From NCBI GenBank assembly GCA_030522415.1, contig CM060112.1, forward strand, positions 1,258,001 to 1,322,000: 64,000 nucleotides of DNA. Direction: 5' to 3'. The stretch's first letter is position 1; each line of letters starts with the position of its first letter. The DNA comes from Channallabes apus (taxonomy: Eukaryota; Chordata; Actinopteri; Siluriformes; Clariidae). The notes below the pieces were generated by a model. It saw nothing but the letters and a program-made list of their open reading frames with translations. It was not told the DNA's origin and made no database searches. The translations under genes and the position numbers were made by a program. Of this stretch, positions 1 to 9,133 are shown one piece after another.

Positions 1-362
1 CTAAGGCTCGATTACTGCTCTAGTCCTAATCAGTGGTTTGTCATGTCGGACCTGCAGTTTTTTGTTAGTTCAGTCTGAGATTTGTCCTGCTCTTGTAGTT
101 GTCAGCTTTTCCACCAAATTAAAGAGCAACAACAAAAAATTTTTTATTTTGGCTGATGCTTTTTCAAATTGGATACACGCCCTTTTCAGGATGTGTTTAA
201 CATATTTTAAATTTTTTATCTTTTTAGTTTGCTTATTGAAAATATAAAAAGAAATTGACTATTTTTGCTTCTTTCTGATGCAGGTGTGAAAGGTCCTGTC
301 TCCTGCTGCTGTCTTCTTTCCTACATGTGTTAAATTTACCTCTGCAAGAACATTAAACCAGG
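1..362 (+). other. Intron end, splice acceptor and 5' UTR of ZF-A
   Basis: No protein is supported here. A pyrimidine-rich stretch ends in GATGCAG at 283, matching the acceptors found before the other zinc-finger exons (CAG at 14125, CAG at 27474, TAG at 55486). Bases 284-362 would be the untranslated start of the coding exon. Bases 50-120 resemble the intron of ZF-C near 27270-27320 (shared GTTCAGTC and TTTGTCCTGCT words), which supports a common duplicated origin. The promoter and first exon of this gene must lie left of the window. Confidence 0.6.
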
Positions 363-1556
363 ATGAATCCAGATGAGATTAAATGTGAAAATTTGGATCC
401 CATAGAGATCTCCAGTACTCACCCGGTATCACCAGGTACTTCCCAAACAAACATCTCTCAGACAGAAATGCAACAACAAAATCATCCGTGTCCCTTTTGT
501 GGGAAGAGTTTCAGTACAAAAAACAGTCTGAAAGTACACAAGCGCCTTCACACTGGGCAAAAGCCGTTTCAGTGCCCAGACTGCGGGAAGAGTTTTAACC
601 AAAGGGGTAATCTTCAAGAACACCAGCGCATTCACACCGGTGACAAGCCGTATCAGTGCTCAGAGTGTGGGCGGAGTTTTATTTACAGTACCAGTCTGAG
701 AAGACACGAGCGAACTCACACAGGAGAGAAACCGTATCAGTGTTCAGACTGCGGAAAGAGTTTTAACCATAGGAGTAGTCTCCGACAGCACCAGCACGTT
801 CACACAGGAGTGAAGCCGTATCAGTGCTCTGAGTGCGGGAAGAGTTTCACTAACAGCAATGGTCTGAGAAACCACAAGCAGCTTCACACGGGAGAGAAGC
901 CGTATCAATGTGAGGAATGCGGAAAGGCTTTTAATCAAAAGCGCAATCTTCAAGTTCACCAAAGCATTCACACCGGAGAGAAACGATATTACTGCCCAGA
1001 GTGTGGGCGGAGTTTTAGGCTTCTAAGCAATCTCCAAAAACACCGCCGCATCCACACGGGCGAGAGACCGTATCAGTGCTCAGAGTGCGGGAAGAGTTTC
1101 ACTCAGAGTAATGGTCTCATAAAACACCTGCAAGTTCACACAGGAGAGAAGCCGTATCAGTGCCTGCAGTGTGGCAAGAGTTTTGCCGACAGCTGGAAAC
1201 TGGTGAGCCATCAGCAAATTCACACAGAAGACAAACCGTATCAGTGCTCAGACTGTGGGAAGACTTTTTTCCGAAAGGACAGCCTAGAAGTTCACCAGCG
1301 CATTCACACTGGAGAGAAGCCGTACTGGTGCCCAGAGTGCGGGGAGAGTTTTAGGATTATAAGCAGCTTCCAAGTTCACCAACACATTCACACAGGTGAG
1401 AAGCCGTATCAGTGCTCAGAATGTGGCAAGAGTTTCACCCGAAGTGGAAATCTCAAACAACACCAGCGAATTCACACCCGCGAGAAACTGTTCGGAGTGT
1501 GGCCGGAGATTGAGGAGGCCAAGAACTTTGTCTCAGAAAGTGTGGAAGTTAGCTAA
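363..1556 (+). CDS. ZF-A: C2H2 zinc-finger protein, 12 fingers
   Basis: A 397-residue protein, probably a nuclear DNA-binding regulator. Residues 1-42 form a leader (MNPDEIKCENLDPIEIS...) shared with three neighbours. From Cys43 there are twelve C-x2-C-x12-H-x3-H fingers at a 28-residue spacing, joined by TGEKPY-like linkers with variants TGDKPY, TGVKPY, TEDKPY and TREKLF. No KRAB, SCAN or BTB domain is visible. The ATG follows an in-exon 5' UTR and corresponds to the start of each paralogue. The C-terminus looks shifted: after the last linker the +1 frame reads CSECGRR, so a thirteenth finger appears lost to a small deletion. DNA targets cannot be deduced by eye. The gene is certain; the role is inferred from the family. 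Confidence 0.9.
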   Translation: MNPDEIKCENLDPIEISSTHPVSPGTSQTNISQTEMQQQNHPCPFCGKSFSTKNSLKVHKRLHTGQKPFQCPDCGKSFNQRGNLQEHQRIHTGDKPYQCSECGRSFIYSTSLRRHERTHTGEKPYQCSDCGKSFNHRSSLRQHQHVHTGVKPYQCSECGKSFTNSNGLRNHKQLHTGEKPYQCEECGKAFNQKRNLQVHQSIHTGEKRYYCPECGRSFRLLSNLQKHRRIHTGERPYQCSECGKSFTQSNGLIKHLQVHTGEKPYQCLQCGKSFADSWKLVSHQQIHTEDKPYQCSDCGKTFFRKDSLEVHQRIHTGEKPYWCPECGESFRIISSFQVHQHIHTGEKPYQCSECGKSFTRSGNLKQHQRIHTREKLFGVWPEIEEAKNFVSESVEVS

Positions 1557-2441
1557 GTTTATTCACACGTAAAATTTTGATCACTTCATAGACTCCTAAA
1601 GGTTGTAGGCATTAATTTAATGAAGGAGTCATTTTTGTTCATTTAAATATAATATACTTCTATCTGGATGTATCTTGAACATTTTGGAAAAAGTGTAAAG
1701 GTTCCAGATTGTAATGACTGAGTGGTGACCTCATGCGGCTGCTGTGAACTTTTAAGACGCATTGTTCTGAAAAATATGGGAACTATTTTAACAATGTGTG
1801 ATTTTATTTTTTTTTATTTTTACTCAGTCAGTGTTTAGTCAGTGCTTTTTCATTGGTAGATCAAAGCTACAGTCATGTGTAAAAGTTAGTTTCCAGTGTT
1901 TTAATTCTAGTTTGTGTTCAATAAATAAATAAATAAATAATCACCTGATTGTATCAGGTGAGCATGTGGTCAAAAACATGTGGGCAATACCAAGTACCCC
2001 TTTGTTGCTGCCACAGGATTTATGAAGGTAAGTTACAGCAAGGTGCAGCTAATCATCAGCCCCTGATTAACTGGTCTTCAGCAGGTGTGCAAAGGTCTAA
2101 AAAAGCAGTTTGGGCACTTTTCTGGTCTGGAGCATTCATTTGTGCAAGGTTATATTTGCCTAATACTGAGACCTGCCACGATCAGATGATTATGTTTTTA
2201 CACACACAAAAACCCCCCACAGGATTAACAGAGGGGCACTAACTTGTGAGCACTTCGGCTGACTCTCTCTCGAAAAAGAATCTCTTACAGTCATTGTCTC
2301 TTGAGCTTGTAGGTATTCTCCTCTGTCCATCAGAGACTTAGTCTGCTGTCCTCCTCGCCTGTAGCTCAGCAGCTTGTCTTCACTAGTCATGTGTTGTCCA
2401 TGAACAATTAGTTATTTTTGTAATTTTAACAAATGACTATA
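1557..2441 (+). other. 3' UTR of ZF-A and spacer
   Basis: Bases 1557-1660 align with the 3' UTRs of the three other zinc-finger genes (shared ACTTCATAGACTC and GGGCAxTAATTxxATGA words). A possible AATAAA poly(A) signal lies at 1920-1925 in an AAAT run. From 1940 to 2440 I see no gene and no repeat I can name. Confidence 0.5.
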
Positions 2442-3072
2442 CAGTGGATCCTCGGATTGCGAGTAACCTGGTTTGCAAGCGATCAGCAAGACGAGCAAAA
2501 ATTAGCAATAATTTGTCTTGATACACGAGCGAGTCTTAATTTACGAGTACCAAATTTCATCTCCTCTCTCTGGTCTGCAGCTAGGATTCTTTTGCAGTGA
2601 TTTTGTCAAAAACTGACACATGCTCTCTGCTTCCCACATTCAACTGTTCTCTGCTCTTCACAATCACCATCACTACTACCATCTTGTGGATAGGTGAACA
2701 ATAAACCCACCTATCCACTAGATGGCAGTAGTGAGTAATGGTAAGGATTTACTTGTTCAAAAACAGCAGAGAACAAGCAGTTGAATGCAGGAAGTAGGGA
2801 GCATGTGTGTCAGTTGTAAATATTTCATGTCTTTCTGTTGTTAATAAAGGCATAAGTTACTACACTTTTCAAAGGTAAAGTGCAGGTTAATTTGTTTTAT
2901 TTTTACTCTAGATTTTGTATTAATTATTTTTATATGAATATTTTTGGGCTATGGAACAAATCGTCAGAGTTTCTATTATTTCTTATGGAGGAAATTCGAT
3001 TTGATGTACAAGTGTTTTGATATACATGCATGTTTCCAGAACAAATTACGCTCACAATCCAAGGTTCCGCTG
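2442..3072. mobile_element. Non-autonomous TA-flanked DNA transposon with palindromic core
   Basis: The ends are imperfect inverted repeats: CAGTGGATCCTCGGATTGCG on the left and the complement of CGCTCACAATCCAAGGTTCCGCTG on the right. TA lies on both sides (2440-2441 and 3073-3074), as expected for the Tc1/mariner/pogo superfamily. The centre is a second long inverted repeat: the arm around 2615-2695 pairs with 2708-2812. No transposase is encoded. The exact family is not identified. Confidence 0.7.
2676..2728. promoter_or_regulatory. Divergent pair of CTCF-like motifs in the palindrome
   Basis: CCACTAGATGGCAG at 2715-2728 (+) fits the vertebrate CTCF core (CCASYAGRKGGCRS) at every position. 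Its partner on the - strand at 2676-2689 reads CCACAAGATGGTAG, with mismatches. They face each other across the axis of the palindrome. Motif match only; binding is not shown. Confidence 0.4.
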
Positions 3073-3590
3073 TATGTGATATATTATGGTTTATTTATTT
3101 ATTTATTATTTATTTATTTTAACCCTGAAAGGAGAAACTGTGTCAAGCTTTTAGATGATGGTACCAAAGTTACATAATTAGGCCATGCCTTAATAGAAAG
3201 ATTATTTTTGCTCATTTCATATTTGTATGTTAGTACTGTAGATAATCTGTGCATTATAGCTGTATTGGACATTTAAAACACATGACTGAATTCTTGAAAT
3301 CATATTAATGTATCCAACAGAGTTTAATTGATTTAAGTTTTAAATATTGTACTGTAGACAAACAATGCAGCGGTGTAATTTGGGTATGTTGCACTTGAGG
3401 AAAAAATACATAATTTAATGTTTATAGATTTAGAAACTGTGGCAGTAATTTGCTAAGTTCAGATTTTTCTTTCTGTATAATCTGTATATTTGTCTTTTAT
3501 ATAATAAATCATTATATACATTTGCTTCTGAAAACAGTAGTTATTCTGCAAGAAGATATGGTGCATTTAATAGGGTATATTTTGTATATA
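3073..3590 (+). repeat. Spacer paralogous to 18990-19440
   Basis: Bases about 3210-3590 align with about 19050-19440 downstream of ZF-B, for example CAGCGGTGTAATTT, CACTTGAGGAAAA and TAGATTTAGAAACT in the same order. This is a relic of the tandem duplication that made ZF-A and ZF-B. No gene is seen. Confidence 0.6.
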
Positions 3591-5171
3591 CAGTGGTGTG
3601 AAAAACTATTTGCCCCCCTCCTGATTTCTTATTCTTTTGCATGTTTGTCACACAAAATGTTTCTGATCATCAAACACATTTAACTATTAGTCAAAGATAA
3701 CACAAGTAAACACAAAATGCAGTTTTTAAATGAGGGGTTTTATTATTTAGGGAGAAAAAAAATCCAAACCCACATGGCCCTGTGTGAAAAAGTAATTGCC
3801 CCCTGAACCTAATAACTGGTTGGGCCACCCTTAGCAGCAATAACTGCAATCAAGCGTTTGCGATAACTTGCAACGAGTCTTTTACAGCGCTCTCGAGGAA
3901 TTTAGGCCCACTCATCTTTGCAGAATTGTTGTAATTCAGCTTTATTTGAGGGTTTTCTAGCATGAACTGCGTTTTTAAGGTCATGCCACAATATCTCAAT
4001 AGGATTCAGGTCAGGACTTTGACTAGGCCACTCCAAAGTCTTCATTTTGTTTTTCTTCAGCCATTCAGAGGTGGATTTGCTGGTGTGTTTTGGGTCATTG
4101 TCCTGCTGCAGCACCCAAGATCGCTTCAGCTTGAGTTGACGAACAGATGGCCAGACATTCTCCTTCAGGATTTTTTGGTAGACAGTAGAATTCATGGTTC
4201 CATCTATCACTGCAAGCCTTCCAGGTCCTGAAGCAGCAAAACAACCCCAGACCATCACACTACCACCACCATATTTTACTGTTGGTATGATGTTCTTTTT
4301 CTGAAATGCTGTGTTACTTTTACGCCAGATGTAACGGGACACGAACCTTCCAAAAAGTTCACCTTTTGTCTCGTCGGTCGACAAGGTATTTTCCCAAAAG
4401 TCTTGGCAATCATTGAGATGTTTTTTAGCAAAATTGGGACGAGCCTTAATGTTCTTTTTGCTTAAGTCGTTTGCGCCTTGGAAATCTGCCATGCAGGCCG
4501 TTTTTGCCCAGTCTCTTTCTTATGGTGGAGTCGTGAACACTGACCTTAATTGAGGCAAGTGAGGCCTGCAGTTCTTTAGATGTTGTCCTGGGGTCTTTTG
4601 TGGCCTCTCGGATGAGTCGTCTCTGCGCTCTTGGGGTAATTTTGGTCGGCCGGCCACTCCTGGGAAGGTTCACCACTGTTCCATGTTTTTGCCATTTGTG
4701 GATAATGGCTCTCACTGTGGTTCGCTGGAGTCCCAAAGCTTTAGAAATGGCTTTATAACCTTTACCAGACTGATAGATCTCAATTACTTTTGTTCTCATT
4801 TGTTCCTGAATTTCTTTGGATCTTGGCATGATGTCTAGCTTTTGAGGTGCTTTTGGTCTACTTCTCAGTGTCAGGTAGCTCCTATTTAAGTGATTTCTTG
4901 TTTGAAACAGGTGTGGCAGTAATCAGGCCTGGGGGTGACTACAGAAATTGAACTCAGGTGTGATAAACCACAGTTAAGTTATTTTTTTAACAAGGGGGGC
5001 AATCACTTTTTCACACAGGGCCATGTAGATTTGGATTTTTTTTTCTCCCTTAATAACGTAAACCTTCATTTAAAAACTGCATTTTGTGTTCAATTATGTT
5101 ATCTTTGACAAATAGTTAACGGTTTTTGATGAGCAGAAACATTTAAGTGTGACAAACATGCAAAAGAATAA
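3591..5171 (-). mobile_element. Tc1-like transposon, right terminus missing
   Basis: The left terminus CAGTGGTGTGAAAAACTATT follows a TA at 3589-3590. The matching inverted terminus on the right is cut: homology to the left repeat runs GTGTGACAAACATGCAAAAG and stops near 5171, where retroviral-type gag sequence begins. Inner transposon-strand signals (GGGGGCAATCACTTTTTCACAC near 5000) are present. The transposase is on the - strand and broken. Confidence 0.85.
3902..4829 (-). pseudogene. Tc1 transposase (DD34E), frameshifted
   Basis: Two - strand reading frames, 4829-4446 (127 aa) and 4492-3902 (196 aa), together cover a Tc1-type transposase that would cut and paste its own element. The first has the paired-like helix-turn-helix region (QRTTVRAIIHKWQKHG) and a GRPTK motif. 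The second has the DDE signatures TDETK, DNDPKHT and PDLNPIE. The frames are shifted relative to each other around 4450-4490. The second ends in an early TAA just after CKDEWA, before the usual C-terminal stretch. The residue before TDETK is Ser where Trp is usual. Inactive copy. Confidence 0.9.
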
Positions 5172-6017
5172 GGCGGGGACAAGCTCATATGCCCGTAACA
5201 CAGCTGACTTAACAGTTTCATAATCAATACTTTGTTCAAGTGTTAAGGCAGAACACACTTCCTGAGCTTTACCCACAAACTTGCACTGTAAAAGTAAGGA
5301 CCAAATACTCCTAGGCAACTGCAGAGTGGCAACGATACGCTCAAACACAGGGAAATAAGTATCCACTTCACTTTCTCTGAACATAGGCACCAAAGCAATG
5401 TGCTTACTTACATCAAATCCAGAACTAACTGACGGGATGGGTCCTAGCACAGGTGACGACTCAGATACAGGCACGGGTGCAGGCACAGGCGAGGATGCGC
5501 GAACAGGTACAGGAGACACAGATGCACTGGTGGGCCCAAACCTTGAGGCCAACTCCAGCTCCAGCTCTTTCAGCCTTATCTCCTTCAGCCTCATCTCCTT
5601 CTTAGTTTCCAGCTCCAATGTTTGGAACTGTAGCTGCTGAGCTTTGTACTGCTGCCGACTTAACTCCAAGTCCAGCTGTTTTAATTGCAGCGCAATCATG
5701 GGTTCCTCTAATGGTGAGCTTCCTACAGCGGGATCTATGCGTGCGGGATTCTTGGGCCTGGCGCCAGCCTCCGCTGCAGCCACATCCTCTGGATCACCTG
5801 AGTGAGTTGCAATGCCCGCCTCAGGATGCTCACAAATAATGCGCTGTTCAAACAGCTCAGCGTACAGCAGCTTCTTAATATCGCGCTTAGTAGCACTCCG
5901 TGACACTGAAATCTGATAGAAATCGGCGAGCAACAATAGATCATCCTTACGGCACTTCTCAAACTGCTCTACCGTGGGGCAAATGGTAAACTGGTCCAAG
6001 TTAAACTTTGTAGCCAT
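5172..6017 (-). pseudogene. Partial gag of LTR retroelement
   Basis: The best start is the ATG at 6017 (MATKFNLDQF...); the frame stays open upstream to 6128 only because leader DNA lacks a stop. Residues 1-70 look like a matrix-type region. A Gln/Glu/Leu/Lys-rich helix (QQYKAQQLQF, KEMRLKEIRLKELE) suggests a coiled coil. A Pro/Val/Ser linker follows, then a SCAN/capsid-like segment beginning near FRESEVDTYFPVFERI. The frame runs out of gag sequence at the Tc1 junction after RAYELVP, so the capsid end and nucleocapsid are missing. Non-functional fragment. Confidence 0.7.
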
Positions 6018-6113
6018 ATCTAAGAAGAACAAACACTCCCCTACCACAAAGACAAATGCCGCCAGACAAACACAGGCACACTGAAACAAACTGGACGGAG
6101 CGAGGAAAAGCAA

Positions 6114-6127
6114 CGGACGAGCCCCCA
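6114..6127 (-). promoter_or_regulatory. Primer binding site, tRNA-Pro-like
   Basis: The - strand reads TGGGGGCTCGTCCG four bases after the LTR. These 14 bases match the proline-tRNA primer site known from murine leukaemia-type retroviruses. The following four bases do not, so the assignment rests on the first 14. Confidence 0.6.
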
Positions 6128-6131
6128 ATTC

Positions 6132-6928
6132 TGTTACGGCCCGACCTAGACCGGGCCGTAACAGGAGTGAAAAAAAAAGAAAGAAGGGGGTGAGACCAAA
6201 AGTGCGTTTGCTTAGTGTTTATTTACAATAAGGTGAATAAGCAAATCCCAAAAGGATGGTTGTAAGCTTCAGAAGCCGACAAGGCCAAAACAATAAACAA
6301 AATTACCTCTATCTAATACCAAAGTGACACAACTAACCTGCACCGAAAATAAAGAAACAGAATTACAAAGTTCTTCCCTCAACTCCCTAACTAACCACAA
6401 ACCAAGAAAAACAAAGTGCAAACAAAATGGCGTCGACTCCTTACTAAGCCACTAAATAAAGTAAATACAAATATATACAAAAGTATCTACAACCAAACCA
6501 ACAAAAACAAAGAGGGCAAACACAAAAGCGTAGTCAAAACAAGCAAAAGGGTCATACACGGAATAGGCAATCGAAAACCAAGCAACTATCAAAAAGGGGG
6601 AAATCTAAGAGTAGTCAGAAACGAAGCAAAAGGGTCATACACAGAGTAACATTTAGGATCAAGCATAAGATAAGCAGTAAGCAAAGACACGGTCTGTAGC
6701 ATGGTGGCCTGAAGGCCTTAAGTAGGCCTCTGGGTGTCCTGGAGAACCAATCAGCTGGGAGGAGGCGGGACTAACAAAGGACAGGCAGAGCAGCAGCCAA
6801 TAGATTTCCAGGCACACTGAAGAGGGTGGAACCTAAAACAAGGGGAGACACACCCTATTCCACCACCAGCAGAGACAAAGCAAGCATAACCAGACATACA
6901 AAAACCAAATATATCCGATATTGTAACA
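6132..6928 (-). repeat. LTR, about 797 bp
   Basis: On the - strand it starts TGTTACAATATCGG and ends CGGGCCGTAACA, giving the TG...CA ends and inverted TGTTAC/GTAACA tips usual for LTRs. The inner end also forms a hairpin (TGTTACGGCCCG against CGGGCCGTAACA, 8-nt loop). A second LTR is not in the window. Confidence 0.7.
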
Positions 6929-8177
6929 GGCCCAAATAGAACTGTCATCTTCAAAGTCTTCCCTTTACTCACTGATCTGCTCTCAGCTTCCTATAAACAC
7001 TAAAAATGTCTCAGACAGCTTAGTGGTGACCAATAGTCTTAGAATATGGGTTAGTTTTAGAAAACATTTTGGGTTAATCACTCCATCTGTTCTTTCGCCT
7101 GTAGTATACAATGTATCTTTTCTACCATCATGTACTGATGCAGTTTTTCTTGACTGGTCCTCTAGAGGTCTTATATCTATCAAAAACTTGTATGATAAAG
7201 GTATATTCTTGTCATTTTCGGAGTTGTCAGAAAAGTTTAATCTTCCCGGAACACATCTTTTTCGTTTCTTTCAGATTAGACATTTTGTACAAAATCAGTT
7301 TCCACAGTTTCCTAACTTTCCTCCTGACTCGAAAACGGACACCATTCTTGCTCTTAATCCACACAGTAAAAGGTTAATTTCTATCAGATACGAATCAATT
7401 GGCGCGTTAAATTCTTACTCCACTGAATCACTGAAGAATGCATGGGAGCAGGAACTTGGGGTTTCTATGAGCGAAACAGGATGGGATCGTACACTCGATC
7501 TAATTAACTCTTCCTCAATATGCAAGATTCTTTACAGAGCACACTATACTAACGCCAGATTATCCAAAATATACCAGGACAGAAATGACACTTGCAATAG
7601 GTGCGGACAGTCTCCGGCAAATCACACGCAAATGTTCTGGTCCTGTCTAAAATATTTTATACTTTCGAAAAATCCTTTGGATTGTCAATTTCTCCAGATC
7701 CTTTAACAGCTCTATTCGGAATTCCTGTTGAACCAAATTTATCTTCGACAACTCAAGTCGTTGTTGCTTTCACCACACTATTGGCCAGGAGGCTTATTCT
7801 CCTCAAGTGGAAACATGCTTCTCCTCCTTCTTATGGGAGATGGAGAAAAGAAATTCTTTTATGTTTAAAACTGGAAAAAAAAATCCTATTTTCTTTAAAA
7901 GGGTCCCTAAAAACCTTTTATAAAACATGGGAACCCGTGTTAAATTATATTGATACTATTGATCTATTACATGAAGATGCAGTAGAGGATAAATTTTTTT
8001 GTTGTTATTTTTGTTTTTTTTTTTGGTTTGTTTGGTTGTTGTCGTTTTGTCGTTAGGGTGGGAGGAGGGAGGGTTTGGGGTGGGTTGAAAGGTAAAAATT
8101 TGAAAGGCATGATTTTGTATATTTACTAAGATGTATCTTATGTTAAATGCTAATAAATATAATTGGAGAAAAAAAAT
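6929..8177 (+). mobile_element. L1/Tx1-like LINE, 3' end only
   Basis: The reading frame is open from the LTR edge (6929), giving the C-terminal part of an L1-clade ORF2: residues resembling the NSLRIWVSFRKHFG block, SFSELSEKFNLP, then CNRCGQSPANHTQMFWSC (a zinc-knuckle-like Cys/His block) and, in another frame, DPLTALFGIP and FTTLLARRLILLKWK. A G/T-rich 3' UTR and an A-rich end at about 8170 follow. The 5' part is absent. Confidence 0.75.
7023..7979 (+). pseudogene. LINE ORF2 C-terminus, frameshifted
   Basis: This is the protein part of the LINE fragment, the region following the reverse transcriptase. The first frame (about 6930-7706) carries the Cys/His block. Homology continues from about 7680 in the next frame (7601-8056) through LARRLILLKWKHASPPSYGRW and FYKTWEPVLNYID. 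One frameshift lies between about 7640 and 7690. The frame upstream of 7023 has no ATG, consistent with truncation and not a true start. Not functional. Confidence 0.75.
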
Positions 8178-8224
8178 AGTCGCTCTTTTTTCTTGCACCA
8201 TATTCATTCAAATTGTTATTTGCA

Positions 8225-8514
8225 CAAACTTTTTACTATCTTCACTGCAACTTACAAGGAATGCTGTTTACTGTTTACCCCATTACTTTATTCAGCCTTC
8301 ATCATAAAGTATTGAAATATGTCATGTTGTCGCTCTTGTTTGCACATTTGCACGTGTTGTCTCTTTTGTATAGAAGTTAGTTTTTTGTGAACTTGTCTCA
8401 GCTATTCAGCGAATTAGGTTTCTTAGTTAGCTAGTTAGTTTTTGTTAATTTATGTTGCTAATTTATGTAGCACCTTGGTCTTGTAGGACCGTTGTTTCAT
8501 TTCACTGTGTTTGT
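8225..8514 (+). repeat. LINE 3'-tail fragment (same family as 41234-45600)
   Basis: Shares GGAATG(C)TGTTTACTGTT, TTTGCACGTG-type words and the TTAGTTAGCTAGTTAGTTTTTGTTAATTTATGTTG and GTAGCACCTTGGTCxTG segments with the tail at 41890-41975 plus 45340-45590. Untranslated, cut by the SINE at about 8515. Confidence 0.55.
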
Positions 8515-8700
8515 TAGTAGGCTGGTGTCAGAGCACAGGGTCAGCCATTATACGGTGCCCCTGGAGCAGATTGGGTTAGGGCCATACTCAAGAGTCCAAC
8601 AGCGGCAAGCGGGCGGAGCTGGGGCTCAAACTGCCGACTTTCTGATCAGTAACTCAGAGCCTTAACACAATGAGCTACTAACATCGCCCAAGAATCATCT
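8515..8700 (-). mobile_element. tRNA-derived SINE fragment
   Basis: The - strand reads AGTAGCTCATTGTG (box A-like), then CAGTTTGAGCCCC (box B-like), CGCTGTTGGACTCTTGAGTA and CTCCAGGGGCACCGTATAATGG. Related modules occur in the SINE at 49246-49520. Too diverged to be a tRNA gene. Confidence 0.6.
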
Positions 8701-8848
8701 TATCTTGTCCATTTTTCATGGAGAATTATTGGGAAACACCCTCACTTTTCATTCTAAGAAACAGTTTTCTCAGAATTTCATCACCAGGAGAACAACCTCA
8801 TGCAGTCAGTGGATCTGTATGTGAGTAAATTCCCATGTGAGTGCACTG

Positions 8849-9076
8849 ATCCTCCAGTAGGTGTCGCTGTGAGCGTTTCGGTCGCGTTCCTCCACACATT
8901 CCCAGAAGCAGAAGAAGCCGTGCTGCAGTGTTGCTGATTGATGAGCTGAGCTTCTCCGACTCTACTAATCATCTTTACATTCCAATATTTCTGACCGGGT
9001 TTTACCCCCACAGTTCCATCTGATCCGTTGTGGGTGTATTTGAGGTGGTTAACTGCGTTCTGCTGTAAAGCTCAAG
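8849..9076 (+). promoter_or_regulatory. Promoter/non-coding exon module, copy 1 (for ZF-B)
   Basis: Bases 8849-9076 are almost identical to 46393-46620, and the 3' half also to 23463-23575. The module ends AAAGCTCAAG|GTAAGT, a strong splice donor at 9077. No long open frame is conserved, so I read it as promoter plus 5' UTR exon. A CTCF-like core CCAGTAGGTGTCGC lies at 8854-8867, one mismatch from consensus. The next + strand acceptor with a paralogous exon is at 14125 (ZF-B), 5 kb downstream. No TATA box is seen. Promoter activity is inferred from position and conservation. Confidence 0.6.
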
Positions 9077-9133
9077 GTAAGTTACACTCGGCTAACAGTG
9101 GCTCAGTCCTAAATGGGCTTCTACTTCCTATGC

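Larger units (their letters stand above)
5172..6928 (-). mobile_element. Truncated LTR retroelement (ERV/Gypsy-like): LTR, PBS, partial gag
   Basis: Read on the - strand this holds an LTR (6928 to 6132), a primer binding site (6127 to 6114) and the start of gag (from 6017). Everything beyond mid-gag is missing where the Tc1 remnant abuts. The LTR's outer boundary at 6928/6929 interrupts a LINE reading frame, so the element inserted into that LINE. Confidence 0.75.

Noticed and set aside
429..635. Antisense and shifted open frames across all zinc-finger exons (for example 744-971, 14272-14631, 27914-28645, 56008-56235)
   Set aside because: They are shadows of the repeated finger codons and have no motif of their own.
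6018..6128. N-terminal extension of the gag frame with a signal-peptide-like hydrophobic stretch
   Set aside because: It overlaps leader DNA between the primer site and gag; the stretch is chance hydrophobicity in an untranslated leader.
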